A stretch of 64,000 nt of DNA, from assembly GCA_013399115.1 (NCBI GenBank), contig VXAA01006526.1:1336013-1400012 (forward strand). Direction: 5' to 3'. The stretch's first letter is position 1; the number at the start of each line of letters is the position of its first letter. Both the position numbers and the translations under genes were made by a program. Source of the stretch: Anseranas semipalmata. Lineage: Eukaryota > Chordata > Aves > Anseriformes > Anseranatidae. Under the pieces are notes generated by a model. That model was not told the origin of the DNA. It did no database searches and worked only from the letters and a program-made list of their open reading frames with translations. Below, in pieces: positions 39,255 to 51,649 of this stretch.

Positions 39255-39270
39255 ATGATGATGATGATGA
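39255..39270. repeat. (ATG)n triplet microsatellite
   Basis: Five units of ATG/GAT repeat are uninterrupted at this position. Confidence 0.8.
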
Positions 39271-39639
39271 TATGATAACCTGAGTTATTAGAAAAAGTAA
39301 TTTCCCAGTTATTGTATTGAAAGGCAGTAATTACTTTTTTCAATAAAGAAAGTGAGACTATTAGGCTGGTAAAAGAGAAATAAATTAGCTTTATACCCTT
39401 CACTCAATTAAACTATCATAGCAAGAAGGCAATGAATTACGGTAATTTGAGGGAAGGAATGGGATTTTACATAACAAAGAGTTTAAAGTTTTCAAAAATC
39501 CATAAGAGCAGTATAACTATACTAACAGCTCCTAAATTGCTGCGTAAAAATAGGCTTATAAAGTGCAAGTATGTCTATTTGTAAAGTTCAGCATGTGGTT
39601 CCAGCACTGAGATTATGCAGAGGCATCCACCAGGGACAG

Positions 39640-39693
39640 ACTTCTGCGTTAATCTCACCCATTGTAAACTCGTGTAAATTGGCGTACCACAAA
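39640..39693. repeat. Degenerate ancient amniote repeat fragment (tentative)
   Basis: ACTTCTGCGTTAATCTCACC and TAAACTCGTGTAAATTGGCG resemble the GATTCTG...TTACACCGGTGTAAATC words shared with other fragments of this window. The match is diverged and short. Confidence 0.3.
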
Positions 39694-39792
39694 TAAAGAG
39701 ACATTTCCATCATTAAAAAAATTGTTTTTTTCCAAAACCTTTTATGAACTTGTCATAAAGCTGAAGTACTTTTTATGTGACTGAATTTTAGT

Positions 39793-39817
39793 CATTGTAC
39801 ATTTTACATGTACAATG
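39793..39817. repeat. Perfect inverted repeat, 10-bp arms
   Basis: CATTGTACAT (39793-39802), spacer TTTAC, then the exact reverse complement ATGTACAATG (39808-39817). The stem is AT-rich and not extendable to a microRNA-like length. It may form a cruciform, or reflect a dimeric binding site. Confidence 0.85.
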
Positions 39818-40139
39818 GTTTCCAAGAATTTTTTAAATAGGAATTCAGAATCAGAAGTCTGTTTATGAAATTCTTTTTTATTTACTTCAAAACAATCCAA
39901 ATATTTAACGGTTGCATCTTTTTAATGCTTTTTCTCTGATCTTTACGAATTAATCATTTTTTAATCAAATGTGTTCCTGTTACATTACACATAGTTCTAA
40001 GGTTGTTCGTGGAAAATATTTGTCCATCTCTAATTTTACCACAATAACCTCAAAAAAGAAAGCCAGCAAGCAATTTTAAACCTCAGGCATAGAATCATTC
40101 TTTGAATCACAGCACTGGAAAACAACAGTTACAAAAGCT

Positions 40140-40290
40140 TAGGCTAATTGTAAGCTTCGCAAACTGGGAGACTCCCTTCCCAGGTTTACAATTTGAATCC
40201 CAACTCTGTATCAAGAGATCTGGGTGAACGCTGCCTTAGCAGTCCAAACACCATTTTAGTCACCTTTGGTCCCCGTTCTATCCTATGAAG
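40140..40290 (+). repeat. MIR-like SINE fragment (weak)
   Basis: GGGAGACTCCCTTCCCAGG followed by TTTGAATCCCAACTCTGTAT follows the order of the MIR segment GGAGCCAGACTGCCTGGG-TTCGAATCCCGGCTCTG. Only this part is recognisable, and a chance match is possible. Confidence 0.3.
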
Positions 40291-40440
40291 AATGACAGCT
40301 AAGTAGAGAGATGCTTTTCTTGTCTTGCTTATCCAAGTTGAACAAGTGCTTCTCTCTCTTGGGATTATAGAAGGGCTATTGGGAGTCTAGACTCGTAACT
40401 TCAAGATCTCAGGTAAATGCCCACAGCAAGGTGCAATGAA

Positions 40441-40520
40441 AATCATGGAATCATAGAATATCTCGAGTTGGAAGGGACCAGCAAGGATTATTGAGTCCAA
40501 CTCCTGGCTAAAACAAATCT
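40441..40520 (-). mobile_element. CR1 LINE 3' end fragment
   Basis: The plus strand reads AATCATGGAATCATAGAATA, then CTCGAGTTGGAAGGGACC, GCAAGGATTATTGAGTCC and AACTCCTGGCT. The two imperfect ATCAT(A/G)GA units are the reverse complement of the CR1 terminal octamers. The GAGTCCAACTCCTGGCT end identifies a common avian CR1 subfamily. The copy is 5'-truncated to about 80 bp and lies in minus orientation. Confidence 0.88.
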
Positions 40521-43500
40521 TAAGCAACTTATAAATGAGAGAAAACTGAATTTTCATTCATCTGTCATCCCTAATTCATTCAACATCACTACCCATAGAG
40601 CTCCTGTTTATGATTCATGTAAGTTCTATGCTAAGGCAGTTGTATTTGTAACTTTTGCTTTCCAATTTTTTATGCTGCTTTATAGATCACAATATGAACA
40701 AGAATTCAAGAAAATAGATACTCTAGGTGACATTTTGATAACAAGAATTTAGTTAATACATACCAAACCTAAAAGCAGTGGAAGAGAACTGATCAGTCAT
40801 GGTTTTCAAATTGGTCGAGAGTAGAGCAAGATGACTGTATAGGTATATGCACAGGTATAAACTGGGATCTTCCTAAATCTAAACCAAAGCATTCAGCCTC
40901 TTCTCATTCAAAGAGGACGGTCCATTTAACTTCATAACCAATGCAAGAAGGAAACTAAATTCTATGTTTAGCTATTAATACGCAGCACAGCTACAAGAGA
41001 GATTTTGTGGGAAAATTTAGTATCTTTAGGCTTTTAGTATCTGCATGTAGTAACTTTATTGTGCTCCAGCATCCAAGTTCACAGTTTGTGTGCACCTATT
41101 TCTTTTTACCTTTCAGCTCCTCCATCAGGCATGGTGTGGCACTGAAGGGAGTTAATGGGTCTTACAACTTCACCTCCTCAGGAGCGTTATGTAGCGGAAT
41201 ATTTTGCATATTAGTACACCATGGTTAGAGTGACATTTAATGGTAATCAAATACCATTTCTTTTAGTGAAACTGACCTAAGAATTGTCTCCAGCTCTCCA
41301 GGGGATGTAGGAAAAATTAATTCTAACTTTCAGAGTATTTGAGAATAGTGTAATTCAAGCAATTAAACTAACCTTTAAGCTTCTTAGTGGAAGAGCAGGA
41401 CAGTAAGACTTTTTAGCTAAAATTTTGTAATTTATCATGTACTCTCCACTCCAGAAGTGAATCTGAAGTTTTCAACAGGCAAATTCAAAGCTGATCTTTT
41501 TTTTCAGTAGGTGAACAAGGATGTGAGGATGAAGACAGAATAATTCCATTGTGAAGTTAGTTTTTTTTTCTTCCATTGCTTATCAAGTACTGTTTTATTT
41601 TAGCTTATAGCCTCAGAGTAGGCTAATGTCTCCCAGAGAAGATTTATAGGATTTTACCCCTGTATTTTCAATGGATTAGACTGTTTAATTATAATTTTTT
41701 TTTTTTCCTCAAAAGACTAGACATTACTTCCATATCACACAAGTCGTTTAAAATAAATAATTTCGAAGTCGTTTAAATAAATAATTTTTCCTAGGAGTTA
41801 GAGATCAGAATCAGGCTAAACCCTTTGGGGAATTTTTCATAATAAGGCCACTTATTTGCCTTGGCATTTGAGATTATTAAAAGGATGGCCAGTGATTCCA
41901 TCCATGATTGCCTAACCTAGGCAGACGTCTTAGCCATCCACAACATTTTTTCATCAATCCCTTCAAACACTATTTTCCCTTTGTGAAGCTTTCAGTGCTC
42001 ATGATCTCTCTGGAAATTGGTACTGGATCAGTAAGCTGCTAGAATTGTATCACTACCCATTACTAGCCATGTTTTCCCAGACTAGAAAGTCCACTAATTT
42101 TTGATCAACCATTTTTATCCATGTTAAACACTGGAGATTTTTCATACCAGTTTTTAAGAACTAAAACATAACTAGGTAGGTTTAATACAGACATTGTTAA
42201 CAGTAACTTACCTCAGTACCTCATCTTTAATAAATACCTATTGTTACTGTGTACATATATGACATTTCAAATTGAAGACACAGAGTCTCAATTTCCATGC
42301 TATGATCAGAATCAAATCTTACACAGTATATCAAACACAAGGGATGTATGAAGACATTTTGGCCAAGACAACCATATTCAGAAACAAAAATGGCACTGCA
42401 AGACACACTTTCTTCCCCATAATACTCAACTGAAAACTTTTTTGGAAGAAGACAGACCACTAGTGAAGGAGCAGTGTATCTGAAATTCCAAAAAGCAGAA
42501 ATACCACCATGTATTGTAATCCTATCCGTTTCTAAAGAAATACTGTTAGTAGAAATATTACCTCCTTATTTTTTTGATTACTGTACTTATAGCACACTCA
42601 AGTAGTTGAACCAAGCTTTCTTGATTTACTGTGTATTTTGCTGAACACTTCACCTACCAAAGTAGATATTAAAAATCCAGTATTGAAACTTCTCAGAAAA
42701 TCAACTCTTCTCACTACAAAGAAAACTCAATAACAGTTCTGAAATATACTACACAGCAAAATCTCTGCATTCCTCTGATATAGATAAGCCAATTAAATAT
42801 TTAATGCTCTTGGTTTCCTGTTTATTGCTAAGACCTAATACAATGAAACTAAGTTTTAAGATGCTGAATTTTATTCACCATCCTAACTTTACTCAAAAAC
42901 CATCAGACACATTTTAAGTTGTAAATCAGTCCATTTCCTTTCTTAACTGCCATTTTTTTTGTTATAAACCAGTAATTTTATTGATTGCAATTATAACTGT
43001 GCTGAATTACTCTAGCAGAAAAAGAATGTTCAAAGATCTCTACTACTATTACAAGAATGAGAAGTTCACTCATTTCCCACAATATGAATAGACATTTTGC
43101 TATTATCACTTAGGTACTCTGTGGTACTGAGAACAATGAGATCTCAGCTCTGTACTGTTTGAGGTGGTGCAGACTATTTTATTCCAAATTTGATCACAAC
43201 TGCAGACATTTCACCCAGCCCTACTTAACACAATCTTCCTCCAGCTGCTTCCCCTTGCATGTGCAAAGGAAATTAAAAGTGGGACCTGAAGAGAAAGTAA
43301 TTAAGCATCTCCGTTGAAGATAAATGTCCATATAACAAGATAAGATTAAAATTAGTTGTGTTAATACAGTTAACAGCTAGTTGTTCGCTGTTTCCCTAAC
43401 AAGTATCCAGACCTTTGCGAGTCTCATTCTTAGAATAACTCTTCCTGAGTGTTCTACTGAAAATGTAGGCAACTCGGATCAAAGACACCTGAGAGCTCAG

Positions 43501-45740
43501 TGCTGCAACTTTGAGCAAGTCTCCTTGGGATCTACTGGCCTTGATACCCAATGCCTACTGAAGTAGTAAATAATCTATATTTAAATCTGAAAATACTTGA
43601 TTCTGCTGAATAATTTATTTTAGGAATTTTAAGTAGTTCATGAGACCATGTCAATGAAAGACAGGGTTAACTCCTTCATGACACTTATCTCCCACATATA
43701 ACAGAAAAAAAAAAAGCCAAAAATGAAGGACAACATCAAGTATTAGTGTTGCTGTAACATGTTGCCAAAAACAAGTGAGATTTTGTTACTTTTCAAGGAT
43801 AAAATTGAAGTAAGCTTACATTTTTTCATTTATTTCATATGCTCAAGTATGCACTGACATATAGGTGACATCACACTGTGACATAATGCTGTTTCACTTA
43901 TCAAATGAGCCTTTAAAGCTCGTCTTGCAATAGAAAATGAAGCTACAAATAGTCTGTTGCCTTTATTAAGTCAATTGTTATTATTGGGATGGGCCATCCT
44001 GAGAGGATTCTTGCAAGTGAATTTGAAAGCAGTGACAGAGACCTGATGAGCAAAATAATGATCTATATTCAGACATCCTTCTCTGCCATGGAAATATCCA
44101 GAGAGACGTCTCCAACTACATGCCAAAAGTGACTGATGAATACCCGAATATAGCATAAATCAGACAGCCTATCATATCATAAATGTTAGTATTTATTTCA
44201 CGTTATTATCATCTTCACTGACATAACAGAAGTATTCCAAACTCCCAGTGATCAGTTGTTTACATTCACTGCACATATACTTGATCTTTTATGAAAGTTT
44301 AATAGTTCAATAACCCTCACTGCCTAATATTTCTGAATTTTTCTAAGCAAAAGAAGCAGGGGAAGGACGTTTACTAAACACAATTACAACATATTTAGCA
44401 AACATTTGGGCAAAGCTTTACGTTATACTTCTCTTACCAATTTGGAATATCTGAAAATGCTATAAAATTTTTCCTCTGCCATCATGTATTTTTATATTGT
44501 AACAGTGGACATACTGCTGAAAGCAGTCATGATGCGGGGCTGAGACATAAGAAAGATTTTGTATTCTTTCATGTAGTAGTGCTGATTGATGTTGATTGAT
44601 ATTTTAAGGATAATGCCTCTCAGTATACCAGAGAGGCTGAAAATTAAGTTTTCCTGGGGGAATGTGCAAAACCCATATCCAATCCTGGAGAGAATTAAAG
44701 GAATTTTTGAGGTAATATTCCTGAAAATGCATAGCTTAAACAGTCTTTTGCTGTTAAAAAAAAAAGATGCAAGATATAGACTGTATAACAGTGCATATTT
44801 TTCAACCAGTTTTAATGAGTTTACACTATGAACATGTATGTAGGTATCACTGAAAGCTTTGCCTATATACATTCTGTGACATTTGTGGAATTACTGAGGC
44901 ACCATCCTCACTCTCTGTGTTTCTTATTGAATACAGAAGGACAAAGTCCTACTGCAGAAAGGCATATTTTTAACAACTACTTCCAGTATAATAAAGCATT
45001 CCAGTAAGGCAGGTATGTCTTCTGTGTATGTCCAAAATCTACATTCCGTTACAAAGCATAATAATCTTCTAAAGTTCCCATCTCTATGTATTTTTCTGCT
45101 CATGGTTTTCACTGAAACGCCAGCTAAATGTGTGCTTTACTTCTTAAATATTCATGGTAGCCCTTTCTCAGCTGCAGGTGTCTGAAGCCATAACCGTTTA
45201 ATCACCAAAGCCAACTTTAATACATTTTCATTTTGCTATGATAGTTATACATTAGTCACAAGCACTTGTACCTAAATGACAGACTTACTTGCTCTATAAC
45301 AAGTTTACTTACGTGCACTCAACATAATAGCATGTGCTAATTCACAGATTCTATCTCGCTTCATGTACATGAGGTATACATTTTGTGATACAAGTATCAC
45401 AAAAGAATCCAGCACATCCTTTTCAAATAACCTCTGTGGAGCCTGGGAAAGAACAACATAAGAAAAGGGGGTGGTAGTCAGAGGATTTCAGGGCTAGATA
45501 TAGAAGGAAATATATCAGAGTAGAAGAGGTGCTGCATAGTGTGTTAATAATGCATTTGTACAATGCTGCACTTTATCTGTGCAGGTATCTGAAAACTAAA
45601 AATGTCAGAAAACTGCACTCATATATATTACAGTAACCAAAACTGCACATAGGAAATGTAATTCTTCCATAGAAAAGCTAAATTTCAAGGCTATGCAAAA
45701 CTAATATTAAAATATGACAAACATAATAAACACAGGAAGA
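40520..45740. other. Gene-free AT-rich DNA
   Basis: I see no gene. A 126-codon minus frame at 44492-44872 overlaps an 81-codon plus frame and is AT-driven (rich in Ile, Leu, Phe, Ser and Lys) without any domain. T12 at 41695-41706 and A11 at 43705-43715 are homopolymers. A short MIR-like word, AACTTTGAGCAAGTCTCCTT, near 43506 is too isolated to call. Confidence 0.4.
41741..41789. repeat. Tandem duplication, about 25 bp
   Basis: AAGTCGTTTAAAATAAATAA-TTTCG (41741-41765) is immediately followed by AAGTCGTTTAAATAAATAA-TTTTT (41766-41789). The second copy lacks one A and differs in the last bases. Near identity, including the rare CpG in GTCG, suggests a recent slippage or staggered-break repair event. 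Confidence 0.85.
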
Positions 45741-45750
45741 AATAAATTTT

Positions 45751-45832
45751 GTTCTCTCAGTGCTACCATTTCCACCCTATTGACTTCATATGGATTCTAC
45801 AGTTGTAACTCAGAATATTTCTGACCCCTGCC
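45751..45832. repeat. Degenerate ancient amniote repeat fragment (tentative)
   Basis: CACCCTATTGACTTCATATG, TTGTAACTCAGAATATTTC and TGACCCC follow the order ATTGACTTCAATGG ... GTGTAACTGAGAGCAGAAT ... GGCCC of an old repeat seen in sauropsids. The family name is uncertain. Confidence 0.35.
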
Positions 45833-45839
45833 TTAAAAG

Positions 45840-48800
45840 ATCTTTATAGAGAAGCCAGAGAATCTGTCCATCCAGAACTGAGGAAAGCAGAGCAATACAA
45901 ACTTTAAATCTGTCTTGCTCTAATCTTTCTGAAATACAAAAAGCAATTTATAAGTTGTACAGAAACCAGTGAAGTCATCTAACTTTGTTAAGTTATTCTA
46001 CCCAGATACTGGGGAGTAAGGAGTGGTATTGCAGAAGCAAAAGATAGAACTGAACAGTCCCAAGTGAGGAACTCCAGGAGTAACTCAGGTAACAAAAAAA
46101 AATCCAAAGGAAATGGGTATATTTACAGTGGGTATACACACACACAAGAAATAGATCTGCTTGAAAGGTCTACAACAGCATTATAGAACTAAGGTTACTT
46201 TAAATTCCATTCTCCCCCCTCTTTTTACTTACCAAATATTTAAAATATTTTTGCTAGCAAGGAACAACAGAATAGACAATAATCCTTGCTTAATTACTAC
46301 CAGTAATTTCCCCTGCTCTAAACTGTTTTTAATGAACATGTTTTGCATGACTGACATGAAATTAGCACAGTAAAATACTGTCCACAGTGAAGGGCTGGTG
46401 TTTTGCAGTTCTCAAACCTCCATGTTAAAAACAAAACAATAAATAAATAAAAAATTCAAGGCCATAGAATCAGTTTTAACTGCCAACAAAGAAAACAAGT
46501 TTCTAATGCACCATCTCCTTCGGGACTCTCCACACCAACAAGTTCCAAAATGCACAAATGGATTTTGTTCCATTCAAGCCAAACTGCCCTACGTATACTG
46601 GAACTCTAAGTAGCTCACTTTCCTTCTCATTGTGTGTCTTTGGGGGAAACATCATAAACTGGTGATTCAGTACCTGATTGCCCAGGACAGCCATCATGTA
46701 GCTTGACCTTAACTCACATTGCTGAGAAATCAAATTTAAAATTTGCTTCTGTGTTTACATGTAATAATGCAGCTTTTTTAACTGGAATTTAGCAAAAAAA
46801 AAAAAAAAAAATTCTTCATATGAGATGAGCTACATGGTGAGCCAGGGGAAAAGAAAAAAAAGAATTAGGCCTGAATAGCCCAACCAGAGAATTTTTTCTA
46901 TTAAACATACATATTTCTATACCACTGCCCATTACCACAAAAGACAAACATCTACCATTATATTTAACAGCACTAGTAAAATCCCATTTATGGAATCTAC
47001 TTTTCCAGATTACTTTTTCTGAATATAGTAACTTAGAAAAGAATGATCATTATTCTAATTTAAGAAGCAGAGGGAAACAACTTTATACCCATCTGGAATG
47101 CAATTACTGTGGTGCAACTCCATCAGATTGAGCAAATTATTTTAGACATGTAATTATCTTATTACAACAGGTGACACAGTGTTTGGAGGCAATGGGGCTT
47201 TGTGCATTACTATGTTCAAAGCCAAAATGTGCATGTGCTACCCACAATGTAATTTCATATTGAATTCACCATACAGTGACAGATAATCTATCATTTCAAA
47301 CAATTCAAGGAACACTTCCCATTCATTCTGCTTCATCATCTAGACTGCTAGCCTCCACTGAGTTAGCCTGTCATGATTTAAGCCTAAAAACAGATGCCAC
47401 CCACTTAACTTCAGGTTTTTGATTAAGGCACCCAAGTTAGGAGCCTTGCTACACATGAGACACAGAGCTCAGAAAGACAGTTCAGACACCTGTATCACTG
47501 CCTCATCCTCTGGTGATTCTATTACCTGAATTGCCCTGTAGAGAGCACACTGTGCCATGAGAGTTACACTACTCCTGAATTCACACTGCTGAAGTGATGG
47601 AAGAATAATTGTTTCTTAGGTTCATATACTGGACAAACCAGCTCTTCATTATTACTAATGTAGGAACATTGACTGCTGTATAATTCACTACTTATTGCTT
47701 AATATGATTGATCATTGAATTGGGGGCAACAAAGTCAAGTGTTTGAGTATGTGTTTCAATCCCCATTAATTGAAAGCTAAATAAAATATATAATCTTGAG
47801 TCCAGATATGCATGCGCAGACACCTGAGAGTTGACATGGTTATTCCATTACCAGTTATGAAATCTGATTCAGGATTTTGCATTATATTCTCTTGTGCAGC
47901 ATTCACATACACGTAGGCAGGAGCACACTGCATGCATGGTGTATGGAGACATTCAACCAGTTACAAATGGTAAGGTTGCAAGTGAATTGTTTGTGTTTCG
48001 GAGAGTTCCTTCACCACTGTAAGCAGTGAAAACAAGAATCTGCATCTTTCAATAGAAAAGATTCACAGGGACGGGGCTGAACAAGCCAGAGCAGCATTCA
48101 CAATCATCTTAAAATTTGAAAAAACAAACATGTTAAGAGACAGGCATATTTAACAGCTAGGAAGAAAATGAAAACCAAAACCAAATAGTCAGATATTCCA
48201 GGCACTACAGTGACAATTACATGGAAACAAGATTTGTTTTAAGTTAAAAGAAGTGTCATTCGCAATTTGTGTTTTCACTCAGTAAAGGCTTAAGAGAAAA
48301 ATATTTTTAAATAGCATTCAAGAAAACAACCTGCATAAACCACAGACCTTTGCCTCTCTCATAAAGCAACAAATCAAGAACAGCCTTAGTAAACCGGAAA
48401 AATGCTTCTTTACTTCAGTTACGCAGCAAGGCCTTCATTGCAGGGTGAATTTTAGAACAAAATTTCAAGTATGAAGGTGTTTCAATGATTATTGCAAAAA
48501 CTGTTTTGTTCTGGAAAATACCCAAATTATGTATAACCCCCTAAAACCAAGGTAGTGTTACAAGTATAACTTCTGTTGTTTCACTAAAAAGAAAACCTCA
48601 CCTACAGGGAATGTTCAATAGACAGTCTTAGAATCAGTAATTATCATATGAGTTAAGAATTACTTGTGATGAGAGAATTTCCCTTCTCCTTGCTAATGTG
48701 CACTGAAAGGTTGTCTGATTTCTGTTTCTCTTCCCTTTTCCTCTTAAAATAATTCCATTTAAAAATGTTATGTTTGCACCCAATTACTCACTATATACAA

Positions 48801-49070
48801 AAACTCTGAAATTTACCTTATTTCTCAGGCCCAGCACTAACTCAGCATTGACTATTCCAATGCAGATCACACATTTCTTTAACACGGTCCAAACTGTATG
48901 GAGGTGTTTGGGTAATTACACAGGAAGTCAACTATTCTTAAGTGGGGCTACTATGTGCTTGAGATACACAATCTTCATTTACTGTAGGATTATCTCTGTT
49001 GGTATAGAAGTATATTCGTGAGCAGGAGACCATATAGTAATCTGTCATCAGTCCCAAGCCTCTGGCTGAT
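45840..49070. other. Gene-free AT-rich DNA
   Basis: I see no gene. A CA tract lies at about 46135-46146 and an A18 run at 46794-46811. Segment 47340-47580 is slightly less AT-rich and contains AAGGCACCCAAGTTAGGAGCC but belongs to no family I can name. Confidence 0.45.
46794..46811. repeat. Poly-A tract, 18 bp
   Basis: One of the longest uninterrupted homopolymers in the window. There is no visible retroposed body upstream, although a second A-rich stretch follows at about 46850-46861. Confidence 0.9.
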
Positions 49071-49081
49071 AATGTCAAGTA

Positions 49082-49147
49082 CAGCAGCCTCAGCAGTGAT
49101 ACCTTGCTCCTGGTCCCTGAGAAGAGAGTTCTTTTCTTCCTGTAGTA
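49082..49147 (-). CDS. Candidate minus-strand exon, charged helical peptide (unidentified)
   Basis: On the minus strand an acceptor-like sequence (CATCCCATCTTTTGCCACAG) is followed by an open 66-bp segment and a good donor-like AAG|GTATCA. The segment encodes the peptide CVIDLRLLQEEKNSLLRDQE, rich in Leu, Glu, Lys, Arg and Gln, as in coiled coils. The minus-strand frame stays open over 49214-48990 (74 codons). The antisense strand is also open for 74 codons, which weakens the coding argument. Base composition is visibly less AT-rich than around it. I do not recognise the gene, and no neighbouring exon is apparent. Boundaries are approximate to a base or two. Confidence 0.22.
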
Positions 49148-49229
49148 GTCTCAAATCGATGACGCACTCTGTGGCAAAAGATGGGATGTTCAGGGCAGTT
49201 TTAAACCTGGTCATTCCAGTATTGACCTA

Positions 49230-51480
49230 CACTTCACCTTGAGACTGCTTTCTGAGAAAATAACTGGATTTCATAAGCTCTGCACAGCACATTTTATAGA
49301 TTACTGGCAGGCCTCTGATTCAGTGTATTGAACAACTTGAGGCATCTGATCAGGTGTCCTTGAAAGGATAGCGTTATTGACAGAAGAGCTGTGCAGTGGG
49401 CTGGAGAGCTGTGCTCGAGACAGAAGCATGGTGGGTTACTTCTACAGTCCTGTCTCCTTTGTTATATTTACCCCACACACGCACACAAAGAGAAAGGCTC
49501 ATTAAGGTCAATTAAGACACAAAGCCCTTGTGCATAAATATTAGGCAGCCTACAACTCCAAAGCACAACCAGCTCCGTAGTAACCAGTCTCCAAATCGGG
49601 ATCATGAAAACACAAGTACAATTACTGCATGAAATACAGGCATACACTGCTTACTCAATACTCAGGTGATGCCATTAGCTATACCTACATTGATAAATAA
49701 AAAAGGTTTCAGTTAGCAAACAAACACTGGATCTCTGATCATCCATACTGCTTAATTCTTAGCTTACTCCCCAGTTCTGTTTCGACAGTTCCAATTCTCT
49801 CTCCCCAATACAAATCTGCTACAAAGGGGGCTAGCCCTAAAGAGTAGGGGTATGACCATGCCTTGCCACTTAGCTTCATGGATCAATCCCCAGTCCTCTT
49901 CCATTTAGCAGCATAAATATAGCAAAAGAGACTCGTTAAAGGTAGAGGACCCTTACATTCAAACTGCCAATATTAGGTTTGATTATCGGATACCGGGACA
50001 CCAAACCAACCCCCAACTGCGCTTCTACATATCCTTTTATTCCACATTACTGAAACTGGGCTGTTCAGGAAGGATGAAGAACTGTGAACCAAGACAATTT
50101 TTGTTTCTGACTGTCAGTCCAGTTCTGGCAAAATGAAGATAAGCAGGTAAGGCTATTGATTGACTTCATGGAGTCATGGCAGCTGATACTGGCTCTTGCT
50201 CACTATTGGTGACTCAATTTCAGAAATATTCAGCTCAATACGTTCTCACTAAGAAATAGCACTTCAGAATCCCACTGCATTGCTGCTACTATGCTTGGTG
50301 AAGAAAAAGTGTTACCGATAACAGGGAGCCCAATCATTCTGAGGTTCTCTTAGAAAATTTCAACTACGTAAAATTCAGTTTATAAGAATCTATGTGCCCC
50401 TTTTAGTATAATCATGATATTGTTATGGGTTGTTAGGTTATTTTTGGAGCTAAAACTCCAACTCTTACTTAAGAAGGGTAGAATTAAAATATGTAAGCAG
50501 CTAAATATATTGAAAATCTACTTAATGATTTTTGTAGATATCATACAATTCTAATTTGTGCTGATTTTGAAGCACTAATTATATAGATATAGGCAATACG
50601 TGTGTACCCTGTGACCAAGTATTTGGAGTGCAAATAACACCATGAAATTACTAAGAGTTTTTATGATATTTTTTTCTTAGGTTTTCAAATCAAATTGGTC
50701 TATAAAGCATTAAAAAGCTTTATTTTCCTTCCAGAATAACTTTGATCATCATTATATTACCACCACTTCTAGACGATATTTTCCTCAAATTGCTTTAGAA
50801 GTGTTCAGTCAGACGTTCTACTGTGTTTGAGAGATCCTATTACTCTCCCTTCCTTTGTTCACTCTGCTATTTTCAAATTAGTTCTCTTACATTTAAGTGT
50901 AAATATCTTGGATTCTTGAAATCTTTTGAGAAAGCTTCTCCTATATTTTTGAAGAAAGTAAACCTTCTACAACAGGATAGGGAAAAAGTTCTCTCTTTGA
51001 TTAATTGGTTACAGTTATATGAAAAGCGTTGGAACAATACATAAGTTCTCAATGGTCAAAACTAGAACTGCAAAAAATGTAAAGAGAATCATGACAGTGA
51101 GTAACTGAGCAATAAAGTCATTGTGCATTCTGCAAGTGTCAACTCAATTCTCAGTGGCATCAAGACTTTCCGAATTACCTTAGTTGGTCTAGTAAAACAT
51201 ATTACATCACTTCTTACAAATATTCTTCCACATAGCTCTACAGCACATTCCTTTTTGTTGTATCTTACCACAATATTTACAATTGATTATATTCAATCTT
51301 AAATAAAACAAGCATGTTTTTTCTTAGTTTTAAATGTTTTCTTAATGCACTTTAATGGCATATTATTTGTTCTTTAAAAATGGTTTCCCTATATATATAT
51401 ATATATATATTCTATGAAATATCATTTAACTAGGCATAGTTTTCCTGAACACCCTACATTCTAACAAAACTAAGTTATAT
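49230..51480. other. Gene-free AT-rich DNA
   Basis: I see no gene. A plus-strand frame at 50823-51044 (73 codons) is not recognisable. The (AT)10 microsatellite is listed separately. Confidence 0.45.
51391..51410. repeat. (AT)10 microsatellite
   Basis: Ten uninterrupted AT units. Such a tract is expected to vary in length between individuals. Confidence 0.95.
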
Positions 51481-51509
51481 AAAATGCTATATGAAGTTTA
51501 TGGAAAATT

Positions 51510-51640
51510 AGGGTTGTTAATTGAAACAATTATAATTGGAAAGAGCATTTTAAATTACTCTTAAAAACTGATGTGCATTAATGTAAACAAACATTATGAC
51601 ACCTTAAACCTCTACTGTACATTATTTTTCAAACTCCTTC
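51510..51640. promoter_or_regulatory. Candidate regulatory element with palindromic homeodomain and forkhead sites
   Basis: Within about 70 bp are a perfect 12-bp palindrome, CAATTATAATTG (51527-51538), a perfect 8-bp palindrome, CATTAATG (51576-51583), and an overlapping forkhead consensus, TGTAAACA (51582-51589). TTGTTAATTG lies just upstream of the first palindrome. AT-rich sequence produces such words by chance fairly often, so the enhancer call is inference that depends on conservation. Confidence 0.3.
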
Positions 51641-51649
51641 CGTTCTTTG

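Larger units (their letters stand above)
37400..40130. other. Gene-free AT-rich DNA
   Basis: I see no gene. An A13 run lies at 37901-37913 and a short ATG/GAT triplet tract at 39255-39270. A degenerate repeat fragment lies at 39640-39693 and a perfect hairpin at 39793-39817 (both listed separately). Confidence 0.45.

Noticed and set aside
39627..39640. CTCF-like CCACCAGGGACAG
   Set aside because: It differs from the core CTCF consensus at an important G position, and single-site matches are common by chance.
43490..43560. MIR-like AACTTTGAGCAAGTCTCCTT
   Set aside because: An isolated match of about 20 bases with no flanking core or tail.
44492..44872. 126-codon minus-strand frame
   Set aside because: Its composition is AT-driven, an 81-codon frame is open on the opposite strand in the same place, and I see no motif or splice signal.
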